Origin: Nannobrachium achirus | Taxonomy: Eukaryota; Chordata; Actinopteri; Myctophiformes; Myctophidae | Length of the DNA: 64,000 nt | Assembly (NCBI GenBank): GCA_963921795.1 | Contig: OY997639.1 | Span: 46,856,169 to 46,920,168 of the forward strand | Reading direction: 5' to 3' | Shown: positions 40,310 to 53,123 of the stretch, one piece after another | How the letters are laid out: each line of letters opens with the position of its first letter | Position numbering within the stretch: the stretch's first letter is position 1 | Notes under the pieces: generated by a model | The model's input: only the letters and a program-made list of their open reading frames with translations | Database searches by the model: none | What the model was told of the DNA's origin: nothing | Made by a program: the position numbers and the translations under genes

Positions 40310-40934
40310 ATGCTGTTGGTACAACATAAGTTCAGGAGGGAAGACCACACCGGAGAACTATCTCCCCACTACGTTATTGCCTTCAATCTGGCTGACTTCT
40401 ACTCCTCCCAAGCTCACCTGCTCGTGATCCCATTGATAACAACTCCTCCCTTATCTCCTCCCTGAAACCAACCAAGGGTTGTATTTATACACGACCGCCT
40501 CCACCTGCTATCCTCTGATCCGTTTCTCGCATCCCTCCACCACCCCAATCTCCACACTTTTCTCATGCGCTCCACTAACATTTCCTCATCCTTTCCTTCA
40601 GGTTCCAGGGGGGGCCTTAAAGCGTAAATCGGCGCCACTCCAGATCCATGGACCTCGGTGCCACTCCAGATCCATGGACCTCGGCGCCACTCCAGATCCG
40701 AGGACCCCAAAGCCAAACACCCAGGGTTCATCGCCCCCTGGAACCACTAACTGCTACCTGCTAGCACCCAGATCAACAAGCACCCATGCCTCTTCAACCC
40801 ATCTACATCACACAACCCATCTACACCACACCATCCTCAGTACATCCCTCAATCAGTCTCCATTCATACACACCGTATCCATTCAATAAATACAACCCAA
40901 CTGATATTGTTTGATGGTGTGGTCTTTACTAGTG
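40310..40934 (+). mobile_element. LTR-like unit 2 (compact)
   Basis: Segment A (40313-40531) is followed after about 80 bp by segment B (40611-40934), both nearly identical to those of unit 1. It abuts unit 1 directly. It probably approximates the unexpanded ~620-bp LTR-like unit: TATA-like sequence near the middle, AATAAA near the end. Confidence 0.6.
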
Positions 40935-42619
40935 AACAGGGATTGAAATGCATGTTGTACTGTGGGCCAGAACTGACAACACTTCTTGTTCTCTCGCTCT
41001 CTCCTTTCCGAAAAGGCCTGATTTGGAGGTAGAAACTGAGGTTTCCAGCTTTTAATTTGTGAATAATACATTTGGAATAATGCATTATCCCGGAAAAATG
41101 TATGAGCAAGTGCACCGTATTAATAAAGAGGACTGTAAGAGGTTTCTAATTCTCACATACTGTACTTGCTTTTCGTGACCATTTACTGGAATAGTCAAGT
41201 ATGCACGACAAAGAATATATTGCTTTTATTATTTTTTACTTCACTGTCACTTGAAACCATATGTTGTTCCTACAGGGATGATTTAAAAATGTCAAACTGA
41301 ATGGAATGTAAACACCGCCCCCTGAACAGTAAACAAGACAAACTGCTCACCTGTGTAAGGGGGAGAAGGGTCAGTTCTCCAGACATATTAACACTCAAGT
41401 TTTGCATTCTTGAGTTGCATCAATTCACCGATCCAAAATAATTAATGGAAACAACAGCAAGATCACCTGATTAAAGGTTGAAACTAACACGGTGGCCTCC
41501 TGGAGAATTTTAATCAGGAAGGCAAGTCAGTCAAGAATATCATCACCGCATCCCCGTGTCCATCAACGGCGCTACAGATGTAAGCAGCGGTAAACCTAAC
41601 GACCGCTAAACGAAGAGCACATTCATTATGCAGATGGAGCATCACCTCCTGTTCTGTTTATTTGCATATATCACAATCCTTTCTATTTGTATGATAATCT
41701 GACGGCTGACGAGAAGTGTGCATGTTTTGATTGGGGGGCTGCGAAAGGGAGAGGGGAAGGGAGGGAGGGAGGGAGGGGGGAGAGAGAGAGGAATGGGGCG
41801 CCTTAATGCAGGTTTTTGAATATGCAATGTGTGTCTGACCTCGCTGAGTAGGGAAGAGGAGGCATGTAAGATTTATAAGGCGTCTGTGGCCCCCTGATTG
41901 ACTAAAACACAGGGGATCATTTAGATAATGCAGCCCACTCCTAACAACTGCTCGGGGTCAAAAAGTAAAATAACTCAAATCCTGACAGCCGGGAGCGACT
42001 GGGAAGTCAGCCTGCTGCGATGCGAAACCAAATCCAACAAGTTATTTTTTCCTCAACTTCCAGCTTTAATATAGTTGTTTACTTGCAGCAGGTATACGTA
42101 CATTTGTGATATGATGTTACATTTTTTTGTAGGTGTGACCTGAAACCCACAGAAGAGGGAGCGAGGAACCTCACTGATTTTTTCTTTTTTCCTTTTTTTT
42201 TTTTTTTTGCAATGGCAATCTGGGTATGGGAGATAACAGAGTGAAAAATGTTGGAAGCAATCCACTCTGCCTCGGAGTAAGACCTTTACAATTTCACCAC
42301 TTCATTAGGAAGTGGCTAATCTCTCCACTCGAGAGGCCTGATAAGGACCCCGCGCTAATGCAGCAGGAGTCAAAGTTCAAACAGCCTTCGATGTTTTGAT
42401 GCTTAACTTACTAAAGTTCCTGTATGTTCATTAGACAGCTTTATCAGCAAACTCTTCTCTTACATTCCCCAATACCCATCAAGATTGGAGGAGGCGGCGG
42501 GGCAGGGAAGAGGAGGCAAGGTGGAGAGCAGACTGCGTCCACGAGCAGATAACAGATAGCAGGGATAGAGGGCTCTCGTCAGTGAAGAAGGTAAGAAGGG
42601 AGGGAGGGAAGGAATGACG

Positions 42620-42620
<1 letters not shown>
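40935..42620. other. Unique-looking non-coding stretch, candidate conserved elements
   Basis: No microsatellite or recognised repeat over most of 41270-42450. Homeodomain/POU-like motifs are present (TTTATTTGCATATA near 41658, AATAATTAATGG near 41435). No coding frame. Conservation cannot be judged here. Confidence 0.3.

Positions 42621-42621
<1 letters not shown>

Positions 42622-42687
<66 letters not shown>
42622..42687. repeat. (GA)n microsatellite
   Basis: Pure GA array. Confidence 0.98.
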
Positions 42688-42690
<3 letters not shown>

Positions 42691-42791
42691 GTGCCTGGTC
42701 AAACCATCTTCTTTTCACAGTATTCTCTCTCTCCATCTCGATTAAGCCTTTAACCCTGACTAGAGTGCTTAGTATAAAGCCCATATAGGTA

Positions 42792-42793
<2 letters not shown>

Positions 42794-42863
<70 letters not shown>
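42794..42863. repeat. (GT)n microsatellite
   Basis: GT array ending in GCGCGC. Confidence 0.98.
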
Positions 42864-42864
<1 letters not shown>

Positions 42865-43650
42865 TGCATATCAGGCCTTGATGTCCTCATGCAGTCACAT
42901 CTTGAGCTGCGCGCAACAACAGTCGAGGCCCCTGCACTCATCAATTTTGCATTGCCATTTAAAAAAGCCTATCACGAGTTCCCCATCAGATTCAAATCGG
43001 CGCCTGGCACACATAAAAAGCCCTATTTATACTGATCCCCCCTTTCCCTGAAATTGTTTTTCAAAGGGAAGATATTATTTTGTGCCCTTCTAGTATCAAA
43101 GGCTGGTTGGCACTCAAGAGAGTCAACTACATATATCAAAGTAACACAGGAGCACAGCGGAAAAAGAGCAAGATAACAAATTTAGCATGAACTACTTTGG
43201 ATGTTTTTGCTGCTCTTATTTTTGTTTACTGAATCTGAATGCTGTCACTTCATGTCGGGTGACATCCACACTGCATCTTAATTGGTTCTGACATGTTTCT
43301 CATCCACGGCTCACTTTACCAGTGTAAAAACATGCTGTTTACCCTTCACAGAGGAAGTTATGAAAAAATATAGCCTGCAAACTCCAGAGAGTGAACTGAA
43401 TCAAAGGTTACAAAATGTTCAGACATAGCAAAGTGTGTTTATGCTGGGGGCTACCTCTAGAGCATAGGTACATTTAATTGAGTCATGGTCGCACTACAGG
43501 GGAAACATACACAATCAAAGCTAGCATTGTGGGTATTAGTACGGTATATTATTACCACAGCAATCATCCAGTTATAGCAATTATTTCCATTTGAAAATGT
43601 AAGATAATGCTGATACGATTGTGGCAGCTTCTTTTTTAACATGCTGTATA
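42864..43650. other. Non-coding stretch, nothing recognised
   Basis: No gene or repeat family recognised. Confidence 0.4.
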
Positions 43651-44045
43651 CATTTTTATCCCAAGATTTTATAACCCATTTTTCACCAAGTGTCAATTAT
43701 CTAATGTAATCCTGGGTGCTACATTCCCTCTGCCAACCTGGGGAGACAACAGACTGACCTCATGCTTCCTTCTATGCATGAGGAGTCCTAGTTGCTTCTT
43801 TCCACCTGACAGGGGGGAGTTTCCCCGGTTGGACGTAGCGCGTGGAAGGAACATGTTATTCCAACCAGTTCCTTTCCCCTCCATCAGGTGCCCCGGCTGG
43901 CCAGGGCCCTTTTGCCAACCCCAAGGGTGGGCACTGATGATGCGGAGGAGAGAACGCGCCCACAGCGTCCCCAGAGGGAATCGAACCCAGGACATTCTAG
44001 CTGTGAGGTGACAGCATTACTGACTGCACCATTACTTAATGTGTC
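43650..44045 (-). mobile_element. SINE-like repeat with tRNA-type end on the minus strand
   Basis: 43655-43910 matches 24650-24915. On the minus strand, sequence complementary to about 43974-44030 reads TCCTGGGTTCGATTCCCTCT (B-box) preceded by a CAGCTAGAATG anticodon-like region and a GTGCAGTCAGTAATGCTGTC head. A tRNA-related SINE in reverse orientation is the best reading. Confidence 0.6.
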
Positions 44046-44424
44046 CGCATGTATCCAAAATAATAGCAGGGTTAATAACAATGATGAGAATGGCTTCTGT
44101 TCCGTGAAACACATCCACTCATGTGGATCTGGAGATTGATATGGGAACAGCGTGGCTACAAAGTGGATCTCAGACTTCATGTGCCCTACCCGTGCCAACT
44201 ACAGTATGGCGTATTGACATACTGTATCTATGACGTAAGATTCCAAATTTGGGCAAGGATTCAACCCTTTCAGAGCCCTGTTGACTTCCATTTATAAACA
44301 TTTCAAAAAGTATAAAATAAGGTGAAAGGTACGTCTGTGTCCTACTGGCAGTGTGCACAAGAAGTTTGTTGCAGATCCAGCTGTTTATGACACACAGATG
44401 TAAACAGATTGGACGTATGTATCC
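44046..44424. other. Non-coding stretch, nothing recognised
   Basis: No gene seen. Confidence 0.4.
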
Positions 44425-44538
44425 GATGTATGTATGTATGTATGTATGTATGTATGTATGTATGTATGTATGTATGTATGCAAAACTATGCATGTATGGA
44501 TGTATGGATGCATGGATGTATGGATGCATGGATGTATC
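44425..44538. repeat. (ATGT)n then (ATGGATGC)-like tetranucleotide repeat
   Basis: About 14 ATGT units followed by imperfect ATGGATGT/C units. Confidence 0.95.
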
Positions 44539-45235
44539 TAGGTCGTGTCTAGGTATACTGTAGGTAGGTAGCAGGTTGGTTGGTTGGTTGGTTTTCTACT
44601 TTGCTCATATTTTTCTACTATTAAACATGTTTATTGCAAAATCTAAAATAATTTGTGATAGCACAAATACAGTTAAGTCTCCAGTCCTTACACTCAAGTC
44701 CCAAGTCCTTAACTTCTAGCTTTGAGAACAAATCAAGTCATAATTCGCTCTACACCAAACGTAATGCAATTTTTTCAGAGTAATAACTAACCCTAACAGT
44801 GCTCTTCTCTGTCTCCACCAGGGTCAGGTAGGTTATTGTGGCCTCCTGGTGGCACTATAATGTGAAAATGTCTCTACAACATTTCCAGGCTAAGAAAATG
44901 TTAATCCATCTCAGGGAAAGTAAACATGCAGACTTTGGCAAATGTAGCATTATATTGAAAAATGTGACCTATAGAATAACGCTACCCCAGGAGGAGCAGT
45001 TAGCCTACACATGGTCACATATTTCTGTGTGACACGTACTGTACTCTTGACATGCATCTTCTACACCTCGTTCTGTTGAATGAGTACAGAGTGACAGCAT
45101 GCACGCTGCTTAGATCCAATAAAATAATATATTTTGTATGTTTTTATAAGTTGATAATAATAATATTCTTTAGTATTTAGTATTGTATTTAGTATGCTGT
45201 ATTGTCCCTGTAAAAAAAACAAGAAAAAAAAAAAC
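44539..45235. other. Non-coding stretch, nothing recognised
   Basis: AT-rich. A short CCTCCTGGTGGCACTATAAT motif near 44840 belongs to the 'tatagcgccacc' repeat family. No gene seen. Confidence 0.4.
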
Positions 45236-45236
45236 A

Positions 45237-45975
45237 ATGATAACCTAAGGGCGACAAGCGACCTCCATGTCTTGGCCATCTTGACCTCATATGGGAATGC
45301 CCATATATGGAGGCCACATCGGCCACACACCACACTAACAGAATCCATATATGGACAACACGGATGGCCAAGACAGCCCATATCTTTGTGGCTGGTTCTA
45401 CAAACAGGGATCTCCATACATCAGGGATCTCCATATATGGGCATAAAAGGGATTCTGTGATTGTGGTTCCCCTGACATCACAGTGATGTCAGCATGATGT
45501 CAGAGCAGCAAACCCATAGACCATAAAAAAGCGTACACATCCAGACGGAGACATTATGTGCCGTTCAACATAATATACCAGTAAGACGCTTAAGGGCGAA
45601 AAGATGTCTTGGCCATCTGTCTTGGCCATATATACATATGGATTCTGTTAGTGTGGTTCTCCTAACAGGGCATCATCTGGGATACAATCCCTTTTATGCC
45701 CATATATGGAGATCCCTAACAGAATCCTTTTTATGCCAGAGCAGGGATCCCTGCTCTGAGTATCTGACATCACTGTGATGTCACCTGTTTATGCTCATAT
45801 ATGGAGATCCCTGCTCTGAGTATCTGACATCACTGTGATGTCACCTGTGATGTCACAGTGATGTGTCAGGGGAACCACAGTTTCAGGCGTTACCCATCCG
45901 GACGGATGTCCAAACAGACACGGACAAGCTGTGACGGTTCTGATAGTAATCTGCGACCTACTGTCGCAAATATTA
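45237..45975. repeat. CArG-box repeat family, copy 5 (composite)
   Basis: Two partial copies back to back. 45237-45440 is inverted relative to 16188-16330 and has three exact CCATATATGG (45301, 45345, 45431). A second starts at about 45580 (ACCAGTAAGACGCTTAAGGG) with one more at 45700. A segment of about 60 bp (CCCTGCTCTGAGTATCTGAC, then CACTGTGATGTCACCTG) is tandemly duplicated at about 45746-45860. Ends with ACAAGCTGTGACGGTTCTGA. Confidence 0.8.
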
Positions 45976-46059
45976 ATTAATTATAAATAATAATATTCAA
46001 ATATATTCTATATTCGAGCCAATTTCTAAGACCAATATAAAAAAATAATTTCTGGGGAA

Positions 46060-46190
46060 TGTTGACAGCTCTAGTGTAACGACAGAGATAGTGTTTTCCG
46101 AAATCGGCCTCCTGGTGGTGCCATAAAAGGCTGAGCAGGGTTTTTTCCTTGGCCTCTAGGGAGTGTGCAAAAATGTGCAAATGTGTGCAA
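46060..46190. repeat. 'tatagcgccacc' family fragment
   Basis: GAAATCGGCCTCCTGGTGGT and CCTCTAGGGAGTGTGCAAA are shared with 48948-49386 and 62335-63459. Confidence 0.6.
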
Positions 46191-46480
46191 AACACGTATC
46201 TGCACGCTCGGGTGTTGCAGTGTTAAAGTCCCTTCCCAGCACCACGGAGGTTGTGGGTTCGAATCTATCATCGGGGAGGGTGATATTGGTCATTGCACAT
46301 AATCCTACCGGCTGGGGGGCGGCACCTGTCAGGGTGTTGGGCGGGAGGAGTACGGCGAACGCTCTACGCCTCCAGGTAGGGGCTTCTCACTGGCAGGTTA
46401 CAGGATATGACAGCAGTGACAACACAGAAATGTGTGTGGGGAGGAATAAATCAGCATAACAACTTAATTGGGGAGAAAAA
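46191..46480 (+). mobile_element. tRNA-headed SINE-like repeat
   Basis: GGAGGTTGTGGGTTCGAATC is a B-box-type segment about 30 bp after a GGGTGTTGCAGTGTTAAAGT head. The body runs through a GGGCGGGAGGAGTACG region to an A-rich end near 46480. Family not assigned. Confidence 0.5.
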
Positions 46481-46544
46481 GGGGGTAAAAAATAATTGGC
46501 TACTTAAATCTGTTAAAAAGAGAGAAAAAATCAAACCCAAGTTT

Positions 46545-46652
46545 GAAGTGAGCGGTGGTGCCAGTGCCTGTGCGTGTGTGGGGGTGGGGGTGTGTGTGCG
46601 TGCGTGCATGCGTGTGTGTGTGTTGCTCACAGGTGTGTGTGTGTGTGGGGGC

Positions 46653-46725
<73 letters not shown>

Positions 46726-47625
46726 GTGTGAGTGAGAGTGTGAGCCACTCAGGCCGCCACTGGTATTGCAGTTGATGCTCAGGGTAAGCTAGACTCAACA
46801 GCACCTCTCTGGTCACCCAGAAGTACTCAGGCTACATACACCTCAGGCTACATACAGACAGACAGACAGACACACACACATACATACATACACGGATACA
46901 CACACGGCCACGCTATGGAGACGGTGTGACCACCGCTCAAAAACACAAAATCTGCCTGTTATAGCGACACCATAAGGCCGATTTGAAAAGTGTAGGGTGG
47001 CATTTCTTCCTGGACCTATTGGCAATGTGCATGCAAAGTTTCACGGCAATCGCACGCTGTGTTCGGGATTTGAGGCATTTTGTTTAAAACGTACAGTACA
47101 AAAACAGTACAAACTTTGGAAGCCAATCTTAAGCAGTCAGGAGGGAACATGAAAAAAAGACCTGTTTGGTTTAATGACTATAGAGAAACTGTGTACCAAT
47201 TTGCGTGATGTTATGACAAAATCTGTGAGAGTGATATCAAAACTCTGCCTCCTGGTGGCACAATAACAGGCCAATCTGAAATATTCGTTCAATTCATTTT
47301 CAATGAGAGGTGGGCGGCTTTTTCGGCCACGCAGCGTAGTTTTGGGATGGGGAGGAGAGCGGGCGCGGTCCTGTGAAATCCCCGCGAGCGTGCTTGTTTG
47401 TGCATGTGTACGCGGGCGGTGAGAGATGGATCGTGTTCATCTTTGTGAAATACTGCGCAGCGTTTACTCACTGAGTGAGTGTGTTTGTGTCTCACTGCAG
47501 TGCGGCCACCGCTGATCCTAGCAGCAGCCCCGACAGCAACCGCACCTAGTCTGGAGGGCACAATAGTCTTCAGCCTTCTATTCGGCCTGGCAGAGACAAT
47601 TAACTATCTGTCTGTGTCTAAAGAA
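46545..47625. repeat. 'tatagcgccacc' dispersed repeat with microsatellites
   Basis: GAGCGGTGGT, CTCAGGCCGCCACTGGT, a CAGACAGA run, CGGCCACG and GTGACCACCGCTCAAAA recur in the same order at 61808-62190. The part from 46945 (CTGTTATAGCGACACCATAA) is a monomer of the family at 48948 and 62335. The right end, GGCCTGGCAGAGACAATTAA, resembles the element end at 49375. Includes (GT)n at 46659-46725. Confidence 0.65.
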
Positions 47626-48947
47626 TAGTAGCACCATGCAGTATTGTCGACCACCCGACATGTATACATGTATGTTTTTCCACCTGCATTTGTTTTTCGT
47701 GATCTAATGTCTCCTAATTGGTTCAAACTAAATGGATCTGGTTGGGAGGCTGGGGTAGGCTCTGTGTCATGACAGTAGGTGTCACTGACAGGCATTCTGA
47801 CAAGTAGCATCAACATTAGTTGATGAAATGAGGTGAAATGAAGTGAAAATAAATTAATGAATTGGCTTGTGGCACACTTTAGAAATAACAATAATATTAT
47901 CAAGTCATTAGACATTAATTGTAAAAAAGTCCAAGTCAAGTTGCAAGTCTTATACATTGTATACAAGGTGTGTGTGTCTGTGTGTTCAACATTCAGATGT
48001 CCTTAATCCCATGCCAGAATCAGAATTGTTTATAATCATAGATCATTACAATCTTGCCCACTGTTATGCATGTAAAGCGGTGCCTTGCAATCAAACGTAA
48101 AGAATTAAAGAGTATGTAACATTGGTAACACACACACAACAATGTCTAATAAAATAAAATCGAATCAACAATGCTATGCTTCAAATCTAGTAGATTGCTT
48201 TGACACTGTGATTCACCATACACGAAATATCAACAAGAAGGAGCGAATATCTCATAGATTTTTTTATTCTGACATTTCTCTCTACCTCCACTGACTGTAT
48301 ACCTCAGTGTATCTGAGCAGATAACAAATGAGAGTGCCAAGCGGGCCACAAAATGCCGTGGAGATAATCTGCTATCAGTGAGCCTCACTGATCCCAGGGA
48401 AAAGAAATGGGGCTTAGAGGGCGAAGTGTCAACACCTTAGATATCTGTACATACTTAGCCCTGGAATCAAAGCTAAGGTGGCAGGGCTGGCTCTCTGCTT
48501 AGCCTCATATTGCCACCACACTGACATCTCTGTGCTAGAAAGTGAAGTGCCTCTTGACTTTCAACCCTGAGAACACAGTGATGGTTTCTACGGGTATACA
48601 ACCAAGATGTTATTGAAATGTCAAAATATCTGTTTTTATCTTTACATCTTTCATTCAGACTTGTATGACACTCACAAACTGCCCTTTGTGTGGCTTTGTT
48701 GAGATTCACAGTTCATATTTGTACCTGTTTGTTTGATTGATTGATTGAAGACTTTATTAGAAGTTTGCATAGAAAAAGGTACAGTTTCATGACGGTACAG
48801 TTCAGGTCAACTAAAAGGAGATCCTAGGAAAGCACTTGGCTTATTTACACAGGAAACCATTGAAGTAGCTCATATAACATTGAATGACAGACGGATAGAA
48901 CACAGTACTATGCAGTAGATATAAAAAAAGTAAATACAAATAAAACT
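47626..48947. other. Non-coding stretch, nothing recognised
   Basis: No supported gene. Minus-strand frames at 47604-47966 and 48473-48709 have no domain features. Confidence 0.4.
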
Positions 48948-49386
48948 AGAAGCAGTGCTCTTCCGAGCACAGGTCTCCACCAGGCCACACAAATCGGCCT
49001 GTTATAGCGCCACCATGAGGCTGATTTAAAAAATGTGGGGCAGAGGTTCTGAATTAGCATCCAGGGAGTGTGTGTGCTCAGTTTGGCAGCGATCGGGCCA
49101 ACGGCGCCGGAGATTAGCTGGTAACAAGCAGGCCACACAAATCGGCCTGTTATAGCGCCACCATGAGGCTGATTTGAAAAATGTGGGGCAGAGGTTCTAG
49201 ATTGGCATCCAGGGAGTGTGTGTGCTCAGTTTGGCAGCGATCGGGCCAACGGTGACTGAGATTAGCTGTTCACAAACTGCGAGGACGCACGGACGCACGG
49301 ACGCACGCACGGACGGACGCACGGACGCACGGACGGACGGAGGGGAAAACATACTCTCCCTCAGCCTTCGGCTGGTGGAGACAATA
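48948..49386 (+). mobile_element. 'tatagcgccacc' element with two tandem monomers
   Basis: Starts GCAGTGCTCTTCCGAGCACA followed by GGTCTCCACCAGGCC and ends GGCTGGTGGAGACAAT, so the ends are inverted (GTCTCCACCAG / CTGGTGGAGAC). Two monomers of about 150 bp (TCGGCCTGTTATAGCGCCAC ... CAGTTTGGCAGCGATCGG) lie in tandem, followed by a GGACGCAC-type array (49281-49340). Confidence 0.75.
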
Positions 49387-49492
49387 AACAGTGCAAAAAA
49401 ATATGTACAGTAGTTAAATACAAAGAGGGGTCAGGGGAGGCAGGGCTAGGTTTGTTATTGCCTGTTGCGAATGGCAGCTCTAAGTGGTTGTC

Positions 49493-49856
49493 CAGGGGTG
49501 CCGCGAGATCATTTGATAATATTTGGAATTCATTTGGACACTTGAAAAAATATTATTTTAAACTTGAAGTACAAAGTCATTTTCAGTCAGTTCTAACCAA
49601 AATGGCTATTATTATATCTAATGTGTATGTCTTTTGCTCTGCTTCATCATACAAGACTGTCGCACAAAACTAGTGAAAACAGCAGATCTGCTGTTTTCAC
49701 TAGTTGAGTAGTCTACATTTTATAGATGATAAATACAAAACAAACGATTTTGGACATACAAGGTTTCCACCCGACAACGACAATATGCTATGGGGTGCCT
49801 CGGGTTCAAAAAATATTTATGGGGTGCCCTGAGACAAAACCGTTTGGGAACCCCTG
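49493..49856. mobile_element. Possible hAT-like element enclosing a palindrome copy
   Basis: The left edge CAGGGGTGCCGCGAGATC and right edge GTTTGGGAACCCCTG look like hAT-type ends, but the flanking 8-mers (TGGTTGTC, CTATAGAG) do not match, so the limits are uncertain. It contains the reverse-oriented palindrome-element segment 49630-49787. Confidence 0.4.
49668..49705. repeat. Perfect 38-bp palindrome without loop
   Basis: Two 19-base arms meet at AGATCT with no spacer. The flanks match the 743-1008 element in reverse. The inner part of the stem present in other copies (CTACAAGCACACAACGC and partner) is absent, as if the hairpin tip was deleted. Confidence 0.95.
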
Positions 49857-49920
49857 CTATAGAGATCCTGTGTACTGATTTGCATGCTTTTTGGTTAAAA
49901 TCTCAAGGAATAAAAGGATC
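49857..49920. other. Short unique spacer
   Basis: Nothing recognised. Confidence 0.4.
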
Positions 49921-49986
49921 AGTCGATATATATATAGATATATATAGATAGATAGATATAGATAGATATAGATATACTGTAGATAG

Positions 49987-50065
<79 letters not shown>

Positions 50066-50080
50066 TAATATATAGATATA
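49921..50080. repeat. (AT)n / (GATA)-rich microsatellite
   Basis: Mixed GATAGATATA, then about 36 pure AT units (49990-50060). Confidence 0.97.
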
Positions 50081-50926
50081 CAGATAGAGGCGGGCGGTAG
50101 AATCAAGCATTCCATACTGGGCGACACCACTGAGGTATACACAGGACTATACTGTGTATTACATTCAACAATTCAATATGCCAGCATTTGTAATTTCCTT
50201 GTGATAGACCACCAAGGTGCAAAGGAAAAAAGAGAAAGAAAACTTAATGTAAAATGAGATTGTACGTATAGTGAATATGGGTGAGAAACCCCACGAGCTT
50301 TGACCACGTTTAACTTCCCCAACAAGACTTCTGCAAGAAACCCTCCGGAGCCTTCATTATGTGTCATTAGGCTTCATGAGTGTTTCATGAGATAATACGC
50401 CTGCGCTCTGGCTGTCTCTTTCTCTCTCTGTCTTTCTCTCTCTCCCTTCCTCCCTCCATCTCTACATGCAAATTTCCCGGTCTGCATAAATGTGCAGTAT
50501 AGCCAAGCGGACGTTCTAGGCCAGTGGTGGTGCTTCACTCTTGACTGTGTCCCTTTGGGGTGGGGGTGGCAAGGAATTGCTTTCCATCCACAGCACATCC
50601 TTGCAGAGAGGAGACGCTCGCCAACTGTGAGGGGAGTCTTTGCCGTCTTTGCCAAATCAAAGTCAGAAAGAGAAGGACAGGTCAAGCTTATGATCAAACT
50701 CAAGTGGTTGGGAGTGTACGGCTACAAATTATATTGTAACTGTATTATATCTATCTATAATAGAAATATACAATACATAATAGATTCACTACCTTTACAG
50801 TGCACTACCAAATCATTTACAGTGGAAGATTATAACATTCTACTTAATTTGAAACAATGCCTCCAGTCATAAAAAGGAGAGGAGACAGGGGAGAGAAAGA
50901 AACAAAGGTATGAACGAAATTGTGTT

Positions 50927-50929
<3 letters not shown>
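50081..50929. other. Non-coding stretch, nothing recognised
   Basis: Contains a CT-rich tract at 50417-50460. No gene seen. Confidence 0.4.
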
Positions 50930-50976
<47 letters not shown>

Positions 50977-50988
50977 GGGGGGGGGGGG
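50930..50988. repeat. (GT)n followed by poly-G
   Basis: GT array and then a run of about 15 G. Confidence 0.97.
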
Positions 50989-51427
50989 TCGTTGAGTAGA
51001 GACAAAGATGTGTCAGTGTATCAAACATGAGTTTTCCTTTATCCAGCTTTCCATTTTTCCATTGATCTTTGCACAGTCACTTCAAAAGGCCTGCAGAACC
51101 ACAAGAGAACAAAGCAGGACTCAAACCCGTCCTCTGCATCTAAAGGACAGCTTTGGCCCTTGGACGGTACAGCTCTTAACCCAGTGCTGCTGACAGCCTG
51201 GCCTTGGCTTTATTACCTGGCAGTTTGAACTCGGGCAGAACAGAAGATACACCACTAAAAATCAATTTGCTTCGGGCATCAAAAGTTTTTGGCCATGTCC
51301 ATAAATCAACCTTTCTCATCCTCTGTTTGTGTGTCTCTCTCTCTGTCTCGCTGTCTCTCTCTGGAGCTCTCTGGGTGTTTATCTCTTTGAGCTTTCAGAA
51401 GGTCACTGTAGAAGGACAAAGGATGGA
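50989..51427. other. Non-coding stretch, nothing recognised
   Basis: No gene seen. Confidence 0.4.
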
Positions 51428-51435
51428 GATACCGA

Positions 51436-51929
51436 CAGTGGTGTAAAGTAACCAAGTACATTTACTTAAGTAATGTACTTAAGCTCAATTTTGAGGTATT
51501 TGTACTTTACTTGAGTATTTCCAATTTCGAATACTTTTACTTCTACTCCACAACATCTCGGATCCAAATTTTGTACTTTTACTCCACTACGTTTATTTGA
51601 AAACCTTAGTTACTAGTTACTTTGCAGGTATAAATTATAATATTATAAAACATACATTAACCACTTTAGCCCTATTTTATACCTACCTGTATGCTATTTG
51701 AAATTAGCCGATCTACAAGCTCACACCGCATCGCAAAGCGACGGGTTGTGAGCTTATAGTTACTTTAACTATAAGCAAAATTTACTTTAAGTACATTTTG
51801 ATGCCAACACTTTCATACTTTTTACTCAAGTACACTTTTGAATTCCGGACTTTTACTTGTAACAGAGTATTTCTATATCAGAGTATTGATACTTTTAAGT
51901 AAAACATTTGAGCACTTTTTCCACCATTG
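51436..51929 (+). mobile_element. hAT-like AAGTAC element (494 bp) with palindrome inside
   Basis: Starts CAGTGGTGTAAAGTAACCAA and ends TTCCACCATTG, flanked by GATACCGA and GATACAGA (7 of 8 match). Same family as 8095-8377 but longer. A palindrome-family copy (about 51698-51765, GCCGATCTACAAGCTCACAC) lies inside. Confidence 0.82.
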
Positions 51930-51937
51930 GATACAGA

Positions 51938-52791
<854 letters not shown>

Positions 52792-52967
52792 TTAGGGCCC
52801 GTCTGTTATGGGATTTTTGGTACCGATCCCAGGCGATCCAATACCAATACTTTTTTAGCAAGCAAATAATTCAGAGACATTTATTTGTATTTTATTATTA
52901 CCTGACAACTTGTTATGATTTGGCACTATATAATATAATTGATAACCCATAATACTGGTCGAGCACT

Positions 52968-53123
<156 letters not shown>

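Noticed and set aside
36851..40934. Complete LTR retrotransposon
   Set aside because: No gag, protease, reverse transcriptase or integrase-like sequence, no primer-binding site recognised, and no target duplication at the outer edges. Only LTR-like units are supported.
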